Assembly (NCBI RefSeq): GCF_003966265.1
Contig: NZ_RXNV01000002.1
Location: 248,001 to 312,000, forward strand
Length of the DNA stretch: 64,000 nucleotides
Reading direction: 5' to 3'
From: Shewanella atlantica
Lineage (GTDB): Bacteria > Pseudomonadota > Gammaproteobacteria > Enterobacterales > Shewanellaceae
Positions 7,569-16,266 of the stretch are shown piece after piece. The notes beneath the pieces are model-generated. The model made no database searches. It saw nothing but the letters and a program-made list of their open reading frames with translations, and was not told where the DNA came from. Positions within the stretch are counted from its first letter, which is position 1; the number at the start of each line of letters is the position of its first letter. The translations under genes were made by a program, and so were the position numbers.

Positions 7569-8399
7569 ATGAACAATAAAACCATTCTATTTGTACTGCT
7601 GTCACTCATATTTGGTGTCGCTGCAGTATTTCTGGCCCAAAATTGGCTCGAGTCAAACACCAAAGCCGCTACGCCCCAAGCAACGGTCAATGTTATCACG
7701 ATGGCGACGGTTGCCCCGCTTGGCGCAATTTTAGAGCGTAAGAATCTAAAACTTACCCCTATGCCTAAGTCAACGGTTCCGGAAACGGCTATCAAGAGTT
7801 TTGCTGAAGCAGAAGGGATGGTTGTCAAACAAAACCTTTACGCCGGCGAAGTTCTGCGTAGTGAGCGGCTTACCAAAAAAGGTGAAGGCAGCACCCTTGC
7901 GAGTTTAATTACTCCGACAATGCGAGCTGTCACCATTAGGGTGAATGACGTTGTCGGTGTTGCTGGTTTTATTTTGCCAGGTAATCGCGTAGACATTTTG
8001 AACATGTTTAAAAGTGGCGGACGTCTCAGAACCGACGTTGTGTTAGCAAATGTTAAGATTTTGGCCATCGATCAACGCGCTTCAAGCGATGAAAACAAAC
8101 CTAAAGTGGTAAGGGCAGTAACACTTGAGTTAACACTGGAGCAAGCCGAGGTGTTAATGATCGCTAGAGGAAGAGGTTCGTTACAATTAGCTTTGAGAAA
8201 TCCTAATGATTCCACCACGGTTGAACTAGCCTTATTAGGAGATGAAGCTGAAAAGGTAGAAGTTAAGAAGAAGGAAGTTGAAGCGATTGCTCCCAAAAAA
8301 GCTGAGCCGGTAGTGGCTAAGGCCAAGGAACCAACGGACAAGTCGAAGGTATACCTGTTGAAAGGGATGAAAGAGCAGGTCATTAAAGTTAAAAACTAA
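7569..8399 (+). CDS. rcpC: Tad pilus assembly protein RcpC/CpaB
   Basis: RcpC/CpaB proteins are periplasmic components that act with the secretin. The 276-residue product has an N-terminal membrane anchor (about residues 4-27), a SAF-like domain (MATVAPLGAILERKNLKLTP... AEGMVVKQNLYAGEVL), then the CpaB core (MRAVTIRVNDVVGVAGFILPGNRVDIL) typical of the family. The C-terminal 50 residues are Lys/Glu/Ala-rich and probably flexible. ATG 7569 follows AAAGGAG; the TTG one codon earlier is not needed. It sits directly upstream of the secretin gene, the usual order. Confidence 0.92.
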   Translation: MNNKTILFVLLSLIFGVAAVFLAQNWLESNTKAATPQATVNVITMATVAPLGAILERKNLKLTPMPKSTVPETAIKSFAEAEGMVVKQNLYAGEVLRSERLTKKGEGSTLASLITPTMRAVTIRVNDVVGVAGFILPGNRVDILNMFKSGGRLRTDVVLANVKILAIDQRASSDENKPKVVRAVTLELTLEQAEVLMIARGRGSLQLALRNPNDSTTVELALLGDEAEKVEVKKKEVEAIAPKKAEPVVAKAKEPTDKSKVYLLKGMKEQVIKVKN

Positions 8400-8445
8400 C
8401 GTTTAGTTGTTTTCATATACCCATGCATTGATTAAGGAGTGCACC

Positions 8446-9897
8446 ATGCCACGTTCATTAACCAAGATGGTTACAATTGCATGCTGTTTTATCATTTTGT
8501 GCCTTTTGCTAGTCAATTTTTCAGCGAGTGCCGGTGGTCCCACTGGCACGGGTCTTGACGTAAAATTGATCCCGATTTTTAAGTCGCGGGTGCTGAATTT
8601 AACCAAGCCCGTACATCGAGTGTCTGTTGGTAACCCAGGAATTAGTGATATCAAGTTATTGCCAAATAACGAGCTGTACATTCTAGGTAAGAAATTGGGT
8701 AGCACTAATATTATGATCTGGGATGAAAATGAGCGTCTCGTTGAAGTCATTGATATAGAGGTAACCCATGATCTAAACGGGTTAAAGCAGCGACTACATG
8801 ATTTTTTGCCGGGTGAAAAATTGGGTGTGCAAACATCCCAAGGCCAGCTGCTGATTAGTGGTCAGGCATCAAACCTACAGAAGATGAATACAGCCGTTGA
8901 ATTAGCAGAGGCATATGCTAAAGCCGCATCGGTGTCTAAAGTGAATAGCACTGTACTGAATATGATGACCGTTGGCGGTGACCACCAAGTGATGCTGGAG
9001 GTGGTCATAGCTGAAGTTCAGCGAGAGATTGCTCGTCAGTTTGACTCTAAGTTCTTCGTATTTAATCAGGGTTCAGAACTCTCTGGCGGTATAGCCGGTG
9101 GTGGTGGCAGTTTTGCGCTCGATCCTGGCGCGGCGATTGATACCCGCGGTATATTTGCCCGATACTTAAACGATAACTTATTGATGAATTTCGCTCTTGA
9201 TGTTGCCAAACAAAATGGTCTGGCAAAAGTGTTAGCAGAGCCCAATGTCACGGCGATGAGTGGCCAGTCGGCCGAGTTTTTATCTGGTGGTGAATTTCCT
9301 ATTCCTGTGCCTGGTACCAATGGCTCTACAACCATTCAATATCGTGATTTTGGTGTTGGAGTGAGGTTTGTTCCTTCTGTTTTAGACTCAGGGCAGATCA
9401 ATTTGAATCTTAATGTTTTGGTTAGTGAAGTCAGCAATGCAAATGCTGTGACGCTTTCCGGTGGTTCCAATACGGCGCTAGTTGTCCCTTCAATTGTTAA
9501 GAGAACAACGGCAACCACCGTTGAGCTGGCTGACGGTCAAACCATCGCCATAAGTGGACTTATTAGTGACACTTTAAGAGAAAATATAGATAAATTGCCT
9601 GGTTTTAGCGATATACCGGTTTTGGGTCAGCTCTTTACCAGTAAGAGCTTTAGAAGTGGCCAAAGTGAGTTGGTTATTCTTGTTACTCCTCGACTAGTCA
9701 GGCCATTCAATAAGGAACATCTGTCGCTCCCCACTGACGATTTTGTGCTACCAAATGATATGGAATTTTATCTTTTAGGCAAGATGTCCCATAAGAAAAC
9801 AGCTGAAGAGATGCATGAAACACCTTATGAATCGATAGCGAATGATGCCAAGGTTGATGATAGTGGCACTCAACAAAAATATGGTCATTCATTATAA
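8446..9897 (+). CDS. rcpA: Tad pilus outer-membrane secretin RcpA/CpaC
   Basis: This forms the outer-membrane channel of the Tad pilus. The 483-residue protein has a signal peptide (hydrophobic core IACCFIILCLLLVNF, cleavage near ASAG), an N-terminal domain starting VHRVSVGNPGISDIKLLPNNELYILGKKLGSTNIMIWD, a BON-like segment, and the C-terminal secretin domain with AEPNVTAMSGQSAEFLSGGEFPIPVP, VELADGQTIAISGLI and the terminal strand ELVILVTPRLVRP. ATG 8446 follows AAGGAG at 6 bases; an in-frame TTG at 8407 would place the ribosome site inside the gene. The last 60 residues after the secretin domain are polar and may bind a pilot lipoprotein. Confidence 0.94.
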   Translation: MPRSLTKMVTIACCFIILCLLLVNFSASAGGPTGTGLDVKLIPIFKSRVLNLTKPVHRVSVGNPGISDIKLLPNNELYILGKKLGSTNIMIWDENERLVEVIDIEVTHDLNGLKQRLHDFLPGEKLGVQTSQGQLLISGQASNLQKMNTAVELAEAYAKAASVSKVNSTVLNMMTVGGDHQVMLEVVIAEVQREIARQFDSKFFVFNQGSELSGGIAGGGGSFALDPGAAIDTRGIFARYLNDNLLMNFALDVAKQNGLAKVLAEPNVTAMSGQSAEFLSGGEFPIPVPGTNGSTTIQYRDFGVGVRFVPSVLDSGQINLNLNVLVSEVSNANAVTLSGGSNTALVVPSIVKRTTATTVELADGQTIAISGLISDTLRENIDKLPGFSDIPVLGQLFTSKSFRSGQSELVILVTPRLVRPFNKEHLSLPTDDFVLPNDMEFYLLGKMSHKKTAEEMHETPYESIANDAKVDDSGTQQKYGHSL

Positions 9898-9912
9898 CCT
9901 TGGAGAATTATT

Positions 9913-10194
9913 ATGAGTATGGTTAAAGATAGAGTGAGTGGATGTATCAAGCTCTTTGTTTTGGCAACACCTTGTCTGCTCATTGGCTGTGCGGAGTTAA
10001 ATGACTTCCCTATGGAGCAGAGTTATCAGCAAATGAAAAATATGCAGATTCTGGATCCCGGCGCTGCCGAGCGTAATGACGGTATTGTTGGTGAGTTAGA
10101 GGGCAATTATGGTGAAAAGGTAATGCAGGCTTATCGTGAGAGTAGTGAAGCACCAAAGTCTGCTAGAAAGAATGTTTCACTTAAAGAGATATAG
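9913..10194 (+). CDS. Small Tad-locus lipoprotein
   Basis: The 93-residue protein starts with a basic n-region, a hydrophobic core and a lipobox (LLIGC, Cys near residue 26), so it should be a lipoprotein of about 68 residues after processing. The mature part is polar and predicted helical, with no domain that I recognise. It occupies the place between the secretin gene and the minor pilin genes. A pilotin or RcpB-like role for the secretin is an inference from position. ATG 9913 follows GGAG. Confidence 0.75.
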   Translation: MSMVKDRVSGCIKLFVLATPCLLIGCAELNDFPMEQSYQQMKNMQILDPGAAERNDGIVGELEGNYGEKVMQAYRESSEAPKSARKNVSLKEI

Positions 10195-10242
10195 TAACTG
10201 AAGGGCTGTTTAAATGATAAAGCGAGGCAGCTAGGTGTGTGT

Positions 10243-11634
10243 ATGGGTAATAGCAATGATGTAGTTAGGCTTAGAGCCTTCCAAAAGCAACGTGGTGCGA
10301 TATTAGTGATGTTTACCATTGGGCTATTGTCCCTGCTTGTGGTTGCCGCAATGGCTCTTGATGGTGGACATATGCTGCTGAGTAAAGGGCGGCTGCAAAA
10401 TGCAGTTGATGCATCAGCGCTTCAAGCCGGAAAAGTGTTACAAGATGGAGGAACTCTGTTTCAAGCTAGACAGGCTGCAACCGAGTTCTTATTGGATAAC
10501 TTACAGTATGCCGAGAATAGTGAACTACAGGGAGTGGTTAATTTATCTACTCCCGACTATGGGGCAAATCAAGTTACCGATAATCTGTTTATTGAATTTT
10601 CTGAGTGGCCCGATCCATTCATATCTACATCGGTAGAGGGCGCTGAGTATGTTCGTGTTCGCCTTGAAAATGTGGGGATGCAGAATTTTATCGCTCAAAT
10701 CATCGATTTCAATAAGTCTATAAGAGCGTCTGCGGTCGCAGGGAAAAGTACCGATCTCGCCTGTATTGATCGTCTTGCACCTATAATGGTCTGTGCCAAT
10801 GAAATGCCGGCAGACCCAGAAAATATCCCATCTGGCTTTGATTTCGGCTTCAAGCCCAAGCAACTGTATGTATTGAAAATAGCGGCTGGCGCGGCGCATA
10901 CTTTGGGTCCTGGTAACTTTCAGCTTTTACGCCTTGATGGTGATCAAGGCGGTTCCGATGTTCGTGACGCTTTGGCTGGTGACTTCACTACTAGTTCATG
11001 CATAAGCGCTGGCGACGAGATCCCCACAGAGCCAGGGGGAACGACAGGGCCAGTTAGGCAAGGGTTAAACACAAGGTTTGACCTAAGTAAGGGGGGAGGT
11101 ATAAAGGAGGAAGATGGTTTTCTACGGGATGAGAACAACTGCCAAGGAGAGTCAATAGAGTTTGATGATGATGGGAATATTGTGATCATGCGAGATGAAG
11201 AAGGCGAGCCTATTTTAACTTCTATAGATGATGGAGAGACGACTATACCAGCTAGAGATAATGAGGATGGCTCTACTAGTCCAATTCGTTATTACACACA
11301 TGCTGAATACTTAGCGGGTGCTAATTGTCCCAGTACTGGTATTAACGGGGATATCTTAACTGGTTCGGATTTGTCTGAGGAAAATCGTCGGATGTTACCC
11401 ATCGTTATTGGTGAGTGTGACGGTGAAACAAATGGTGCTAATACTATTACTGTGTTGGGGACAGGTTGTTTCTTCCTGACCCAAGATGTCCCTAAACAGG
11501 GAAGTGATGCGTATGTGGTTGGAGAGTTCTTAACAATATGCGGCTCTAGTGGCATTCCATCGTTGGATCCTGACTTTCAAAGCAATAACTCCACTATTGT
11601 TCTATATCCCGATTTAGATAGTCCGGATTCCTAG
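10243..11634 (+). CDS. TadG-like pilus assembly protein
   Basis: The 463-residue protein begins with a short leader, then RGAILVMFTIGLLSLLVVAAMALDGGHMLLSKGRLQNAVDASALQAG, the hallmark of the Tad/TadG-like N-terminal domain. The residue at +5 after the presumed Gly cleavage point is not Glu, so processing like a pseudopilin is doubtful. After about residue 150 it has a long, acidic, cysteine-containing region (CIDRLAPIMVC and several later cysteines), without a vWA MIDAS motif that I could see. Such proteins lie in the envelope and are thought to anchor or cap the pilus. ATG 10243 follows AGGT at 7 bases; an in-frame GTG lies at 10237. Confidence 0.8.
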   Translation: MGNSNDVVRLRAFQKQRGAILVMFTIGLLSLLVVAAMALDGGHMLLSKGRLQNAVDASALQAGKVLQDGGTLFQARQAATEFLLDNLQYAENSELQGVVNLSTPDYGANQVTDNLFIEFSEWPDPFISTSVEGAEYVRVRLENVGMQNFIAQIIDFNKSIRASAVAGKSTDLACIDRLAPIMVCANEMPADPENIPSGFDFGFKPKQLYVLKIAAGAAHTLGPGNFQLLRLDGDQGGSDVRDALAGDFTTSSCISAGDEIPTEPGGTTGPVRQGLNTRFDLSKGGGIKEEDGFLRDENNCQGESIEFDDDGNIVIMRDEEGEPILTSIDDGETTIPARDNEDGSTSPIRYYTHAEYLAGANCPSTGINGDILTGSDLSEENRRMLPIVIGECDGETNGANTITVLGTGCFFLTQDVPKQGSDAYVVGEFLTICGSSGIPSLDPDFQSNNSTIVLYPDLDSPDS

Positions 11635-11643
11635 GATTTCGCT

Positions 11644-12138
11644 ATGAATATGTCTAAACAACAAGGAGTCGCTGCAGTCGAATTCACTATAATGTTACCT
11701 ATACTGTTGCTGCTCATATTGACCACAGCTGAACTTGGGCGGGCAATATATCAATACAGTAATTTAACCCGAATGGTTAGGGATGCAGGCCGGCATCTCT
11801 CAAATTCTGCAGGAGATAGCCTATCAGGGCTAGATGGTAGCTTTTTGGGCGGTTGTGGTGATGACAGTGATTGTAACGCATCTTGTAATAACTGTGTCGC
11901 AGAAGCGAAAGCGTTACTTGTTTACGGAAAGGTAGGGGGAAGCACCCCGTTACTAGCTGGTTTGAGTCCTAGTGATATAGATGTTTCTGGTGATCCGGCT
12001 ACTGACATAGTCACTATATCGGTAACGTACGACTGGCAGCCAATGTTTGGCGAGCGAATTGGTGGGCTCGGGTTTGGTGAAGGAATTGATTTGGGTTTCC
12101 CTTTTGTTGTTTCCTATTCGGTGAGAACGGGGTTATGA
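11644..12138 (+). CDS. tadE: TadE-like minor pseudopilin
   Basis: This is a minor pilin-like protein processed by TadV. The 164-residue product has KQQG/VAAVEFTIMLPILLLLILTTAELGRAIYQY at its N-terminus: Gly before the cleavage point, Glu at +5, and a hydrophobic helix. An unusual feature is a cluster of four cysteines in 14 residues (Cys71, 77, 81 and 84), which could form disulfides or bind metal. ATG 11644 follows AGGA. The stop codon overlaps the start of the next gene by four bases, which suggests coupled translation. Confidence 0.88.
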   Translation: MNMSKQQGVAAVEFTIMLPILLLLILTTAELGRAIYQYSNLTRMVRDAGRHLSNSAGDSLSGLDGSFLGGCGDDSDCNASCNNCVAEAKALLVYGKVGGSTPLLAGLSPSDIDVSGDPATDIVTISVTYDWQPMFGERIGGLGFGEGIDLGFPFVVSYSVRTGL

Positions 12139-12590
12139 CAAAGCAGAAAGGAGTTTACTCTGTCGAGTTTGCCATTGTTGGTGGTCTGTTTTTAATGTTG
12201 TTATTTGCCATCATTGAGATTGGCAGGCTGATGTATACCTATAATGTACTCCATGAAGCATCAAGGAGAGCAGCGAGAATTGCCGTGGTTTGCCGAATTA
12301 ATGATGCTGACTTGCAAAATATGGCTCTTTTCGATGGAGTTGATTTGGTTCCAAATTTGGCTGGTACTAATTTGATTATCAGTTATGTCGACAGCTCTGG
12401 AGCAGATACAACTGGCGTTGGTATCGCTATGGTTAGAGCCGACATTGTGAATTATCAACATCAATTCCTCATTCCTGGCTTTGATAGAATTATCGACTCA
12501 CCGACCTTTACTACGTCATTACCCAGAGAGAGTTTTGGTGTCTATAACCCTGGTACAAGTGGTAAATCTGGATTAATAGATTGCAATTAA
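12135..12590 (+). CDS. tadF: TadF/TadE-like minor pseudopilin
   Basis: The 151-residue protein has the same pseudopilin architecture as the gene before it: KQKG/VYSVEFAIVGGLFLMLLFAIIEIGRLMYTYN, with Gly before the cleavage point and Glu at +5, followed by ASRRAARIAVVC. The rest is a small periplasmic domain ending in Cys-Asn. ATG 12135 overlaps the end of tadE in an ATGA arrangement. It should be a TadV substrate and a minor component of pilus biogenesis. I call it TadF by its position after TadE; the two families are hard to tell apart by eye. Confidence 0.82.
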   Translation: MTKQKGVYSVEFAIVGGLFLMLLFAIIEIGRLMYTYNVLHEASRRAARIAVVCRINDADLQNMALFDGVDLVPNLAGTNLIISYVDSSGADTTGVGIAMVRADIVNYQHQFLIPGFDRIIDSPTFTTSLPRESFGVYNPGTSGKSGLIDCN

Positions 12591-12657
12591 TTTTCCATTT
12601 CTGAAATCCTTACTATAGTAAATACAAGGACTTTTTATATTTGAGAGGGAAATCTGA

Positions 12658-13950
12658 ATGGATAAACCACTGGAGCTTCTAGTGACTAATGATAAAGAGG
12701 GAGGGGCGAGAAGAGGGACTCATTCTAACGGGCCCTCGGTGGTTGCATCTTCGGAAAATGCCCCCAAAAGGTATTGTACAAACCTGTCTTATCCGGTTCA
12801 TGCACTGGTGATTAATAGCCTGAACCTCCCACTCAGAGAGTTAGAAGCCAAACTCGATGAGTGTCTTAACCTGTCATGGCACGAAGTAAGAAGTTTCAAT
12901 ACTTACTCCAGCAGAAGTGCTAGGCCATACAACCTCATTTTGTTGGTTTTACCCAATGATGAAGCCGGTGCTATTCAGGCGCTACAATCTGCAGCGAGCT
13001 ATGGAGTTGATACGATCATACTTGGGCAAGACTCCCCCCCAAATGTGCTTAGACTGGCCTTTCAACAGGGAGTTAGCGACTTTATTACCTTAGAGCAGGC
13101 CAGTGAGGTTTTATTACCCTCAATCGAGAAGATTGCTCATAAATTAGCGGAAAATGCTGATCTTGCTCCGGTCCTCGCTGTCGTTAATGGCAAGGGAGGG
13201 TCTGGAGCCAGTTTTATCGCATCCAGCGTTGCGATGATTGCATCGGTGAGAGGTGAGGGTGAGGTCGCTCTGCTTGATACCGATCTTGTTCAAGGGACAC
13301 TTGCTCATATGCTCGGAGTAGAGCCTCGCTACTTTATTACCGAAGCGATTGGGGAGTTAGACTCACTAGATGAAGTCGCTTTGAAGGGGGCGATGACTAA
13401 TAAGGGTCATCTACATCTTTTAGCATCTGAACCTTTTGCGGTGCTTAATGCAACGGAAAGCATAGATCTCCGTCTGGCCAACGATCTGCTACTGAAGTGC
13501 CGACAATATTACGATCAAGTGATTATCGATCTGTCGCGGGGACCTGAAACTTGGAACGCAGATATGCTCACCAATGCTGATATATTACTGGTCATGCAAC
13601 AAAATGTAATGAGTATTAGAGAAACTAAAGCGGTAATTCATCAGTTGGTTAACTTCATGGGGATTGACCCTTCGCACATTCATGTTCTAGTCAATCGCTA
13701 CCAAAAGAACAGTACTGAGATAAGCATAAAAGATATTAAGTCCACAACGGGAGTCGATTCAATCTTAGTTGTAGCCAATGATTTTAAACTTGCTAGTCAA
13801 TGTATAGATCTGGGTACGCCTATTACACAAGTCGCGAAGCGAGAGCAGATGTATACCGATTTAGCTAAGGTGGTTGAGAAGTTTTTTCCAAACATAAGTG
13901 GTGATCAGCATAAGCAAAAAGGCTTTTTTAGCCGCCTGTTAGGGAATTAA
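12658..13950 (+). CDS. tadZ: Tad localisation protein TadZ/CpaE (MinD-like)
   Basis: TadZ/CpaE proteins direct the pilus machine to its place in the cell, often the pole. The 430-residue product has an N-terminal receiver-like region (about 45-160) and a MinD/ParA-type ATPase domain from about 171. The Walker A region reads NGKGGSGAS (near 177-185): the signature Lys before GG is present, but Ala replaces the usual P-loop Lys of GK(T/S). Such an atypical P-loop has been described for TadZ proteins. Later motifs are LLDTDLVQGT and DLSRGPE. ATG 12658 follows GAGAGGGA. The tadA start lies two bases after its stop. Confidence 0.9.
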   Translation: MDKPLELLVTNDKEGGARRGTHSNGPSVVASSENAPKRYCTNLSYPVHALVINSLNLPLRELEAKLDECLNLSWHEVRSFNTYSSRSARPYNLILLVLPNDEAGAIQALQSAASYGVDTIILGQDSPPNVLRLAFQQGVSDFITLEQASEVLLPSIEKIAHKLAENADLAPVLAVVNGKGGSGASFIASSVAMIASVRGEGEVALLDTDLVQGTLAHMLGVEPRYFITEAIGELDSLDEVALKGAMTNKGHLHLLASEPFAVLNATESIDLRLANDLLLKCRQYYDQVIIDLSRGPETWNADMLTNADILLVMQQNVMSIRETKAVIHQLVNFMGIDPSHIHVLVNRYQKNSTEISIKDIKSTTGVDSILVVANDFKLASQCIDLGTPITQVAKREQMYTDLAKVVEKFFPNISGDQHKQKGFFSRLLGN

Positions 13951-13952
13951 TA

Positions 13953-15275
13953 ATGAATAACTTATCTCAGGGCGCGAACGAATTTAAGACTCTCAGTCAA
14001 GAGGAACAGCAACTTAAGGAGCAGCTTTATAATAAGCTCCTCAATGTGATGGATCTGTCACTTATAGAGACAATATCTAAGGATCGGGCACGGGCTCAAA
14101 TAACAGAAATAAGTGAACAGCTAATTAACGAGCTCCACATGCCTATTAACCTTTCTGCTCGGCAAAGGCTAATTAAGCTCATTATTGATGAAGTTTTGGG
14201 TTTAGGGCCGCTTGAAACACTGTTAGCTGATCCCAGTATCTCTGACATTTTGGTTAACTCCTACGACAGAATCTATGTTGAACGTAGGGGTAAGTTGCAG
14301 CAGGTGATGATTAATTTCCACAGTAATGCTCACCTGTTGAATATTATTGATCGTATCGTTTCAACTGTTGGTCGAAGAATTGATGAATCATCCCCCATGG
14401 TTGACGCCCGACTAGAGGACGGTTCCCGTGTCAATGCTATTATTCCGCCGCTGGCTTTAGATGGCCCGGCGTTATCCATACGACGCTTTGCGGTAGATAA
14501 GTTAAATGCCCAGCAGTTGATTGATATCGGCTCGATCACCTTACCTATGATTGAACTGCTTAAGGGCGCGGTTAAGGGAAAATTGAATATACTGGTGTCC
14601 GGCGGTACCGGTAGTGGTAAAACAACCCTACTCAACATGCTATCGGGCTACATTCCCGAGGATGAAAGAATCGTTACCATTGAGGATTCCGCAGAGCTGC
14701 AACTGCAACAACCCCATACAGTTAGACTCGAAACGAGACCGGCGAATATCGAAGGAAAAGGGGAAGTTAACCAACGAGATTTAGTTAAGAACTGCCTTCG
14801 TATGCGGCCGGATCGAATTGTCATTGGTGAGGTTCGTGGTGGCGAAGCATTAGATATGTTAACTGCGATGAATACCGGTCATGAAGGTTCACTTACAACG
14901 CTTCATGCCAACAGTCCTAGAGATGCGCTTGGGCGACTGGAGTACATGGTTTGCATGGCTGGATTTGATATGCCTGTGAGCAATATTCGAACCCAAATTG
15001 CCTCGGCAATTGATCTAGTTGTTCAGTTAGAGCGATTGGAAGATGGTGGGCGTAAAATAACCAGCATTCAAGAGATAAATGGTATGGAAGGTGATGTGAT
15101 TACCATGTCTGAACTATTTCATTTTGTACGAGAAGGGCGAGATCAAAATGGCGATATAGTGGGTCAATTTGGGTCTACTGGTGTGATACCTGTATTCCAC
15201 AGCAAGCTCAAACAGCATGGAATCGACCTGCCATTCGAGCTATTCAATAGCCGAGATCCATTCGCTGATTTTTAA
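13953..15275 (+). CDS. tadA: Tad secretion ATPase TadA/CpaF
   Basis: TadA is the hexameric type II/IV secretion ATPase that powers pilus assembly. The 440-residue protein has an N-terminal helical domain, then the CpaF core: [42 protein letters not shown], Walker [13 protein letters not shown] (near 216-227), the Asp-box region [11 protein letters not shown], Walker B-like [16 protein letters not shown], and the His box [15 protein letters not shown]. All key motifs are intact and the length is normal. It starts two bases after the tadZ stop, and tadB begins 11 bases after its end. Confidence 0.96.
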   Translation: MNNLSQGANEFKTLSQEEQQLKEQLYNKLLNVMDLSLIETISKDRARAQITEISEQLINELHMPINLSARQRLIKLIIDEVLGLGPLETLLADPSISDILVNSYDRIYVERRGKLQQVMINFHSNAHLLNIIDRIVSTVGRRIDESSPMVDARLEDGSRVNAIIPPLALDGPALSIRRFAVDKLNAQQLIDIGSITLPMIELLKGAVKGKLNILVSGGTGSGKTTLLNMLSGYIPEDERIVTIEDSAELQLQQPHTVRLETRPANIEGKGEVNQRDLVKNCLRMRPDRIVIGEVRGGEALDMLTAMNTGHEGSLTTLHANSPRDALGRLEYMVCMAGFDMPVSNIRTQIASAIDLVVQLERLEDGGRKITSIQEINGMEGDVITMSELFHFVREGRDQNGDIVGQFGSTGVIPVFHSKLKQHGIDLPFELFNSRDPFADF

Positions 15276-15286
15276 GGGGTACATAG

Positions 15287-16264
15287 ATGTTTTCAAATGA
15301 GATGATCTTTTTTGGCCTTATTTTTATAGCCGTTATTCTTCTTTCGCAAGCGCTATTTCTGCCGGTATATAGCCCCCAGCGGGCGAATACTGCCTTGGTA
15401 AGAAAGCGGTTGAAAAAGATGAGTGAGAAGGTGGATGATTCTGTCTATGAGACCTCTCTTCTGAGAAAAAGTAAATTAAAAAAATTAGGCCCCATAGGAC
15501 GAGCCTTAGAAAAAATCGAATTCATTGAGAACCTAAGTTACCGATTAGAGTTGGCAGACTACAAGATTATGGGGCATCAGTTTTTCGGACTATCACTGAT
15601 TACCGCGTTACTGACGGCGGTAGTTGGATGGCTGATCTTCCGAGATCCTTATATCGCGGCGGTGATCTTTGTGATTACCATTATCCTATTTAGGTTTAAG
15701 CTCAGTAGAGACATCAATAAGCGAATGGACCTTATAGAGGCCGCATTTCCTGATGCTCTGGATGTGATTCGTAGAGCTCTGCAAGCTGGTTATTCATTTG
15801 CCGATGCAATAAAGTTGGCGACAGAGGAACTTGAGGGGCCTATCGCCAAAGAGTTTGGGCTGATGTTCGCCAATATTAACTATTCAAAAGATACTAAAAG
15901 AGCATTACTTGGGTTTATTGAACGTGTCCCTAGTGTATCAGCGATGGCGTTCGCAAGTGCGGTAATGGTTCAGAAGGAGACCGGTGGTAATTTAGCGGAA
16001 AACATAAATAGTTTAGCTAGAGTTATCCGGGAAAGGTTTTCCTTTCGAAGAAGGGTTAAAACCCTTTCGGCAGAGGGTCGGCTGTCGGCTTGGATTCTCA
16101 TCCTACTGCCATTTGTACTCTTTGCCGTCATCTATCTGCAAACACCTTCATATGTGGGGGAATTAACCGGTACTAAGGATGGACGTCAACTGTTGCTATG
16201 GGGAGCTATCGGAATGGTCATCGGTGGCTGGTGGATCAGTAAAATCATTCGGATTGATATCTAA
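15287..16264 (+). CDS. tadB: Tad inner-membrane platform protein TadB
   Basis: The 325-residue protein is one of two GspF-type membrane proteins that form the platform moved by TadA. It has an N-terminal membrane segment (residues 5-26), a cytoplasmic stretch, two central membrane segments (about 100-138), the GspF-domain signature AAFPDALDVIRRALQAGYSFADAIKLA and KETGGNLAENINSLARVIRERFSFRRRVKTLSAEGRLSAWIL, and a C-terminal membrane pair. The gene is followed after two bases by tadC, its usual partner. Confidence 0.93.
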   Translation: MFSNEMIFFGLIFIAVILLSQALFLPVYSPQRANTALVRKRLKKMSEKVDDSVYETSLLRKSKLKKLGPIGRALEKIEFIENLSYRLELADYKIMGHQFFGLSLITALLTAVVGWLIFRDPYIAAVIFVITIILFRFKLSRDINKRMDLIEAAFPDALDVIRRALQAGYSFADAIKLATEELEGPIAKEFGLMFANINYSKDTKRALLGFIERVPSVSAMAFASAVMVQKETGGNLAENINSLARVIRERFSFRRRVKTLSAEGRLSAWILILLPFVLFAVIYLQTPSYVGELTGTKDGRQLLLWGAIGMVIGGWWISKIIRIDI

Positions 16265-16266
16265 TT

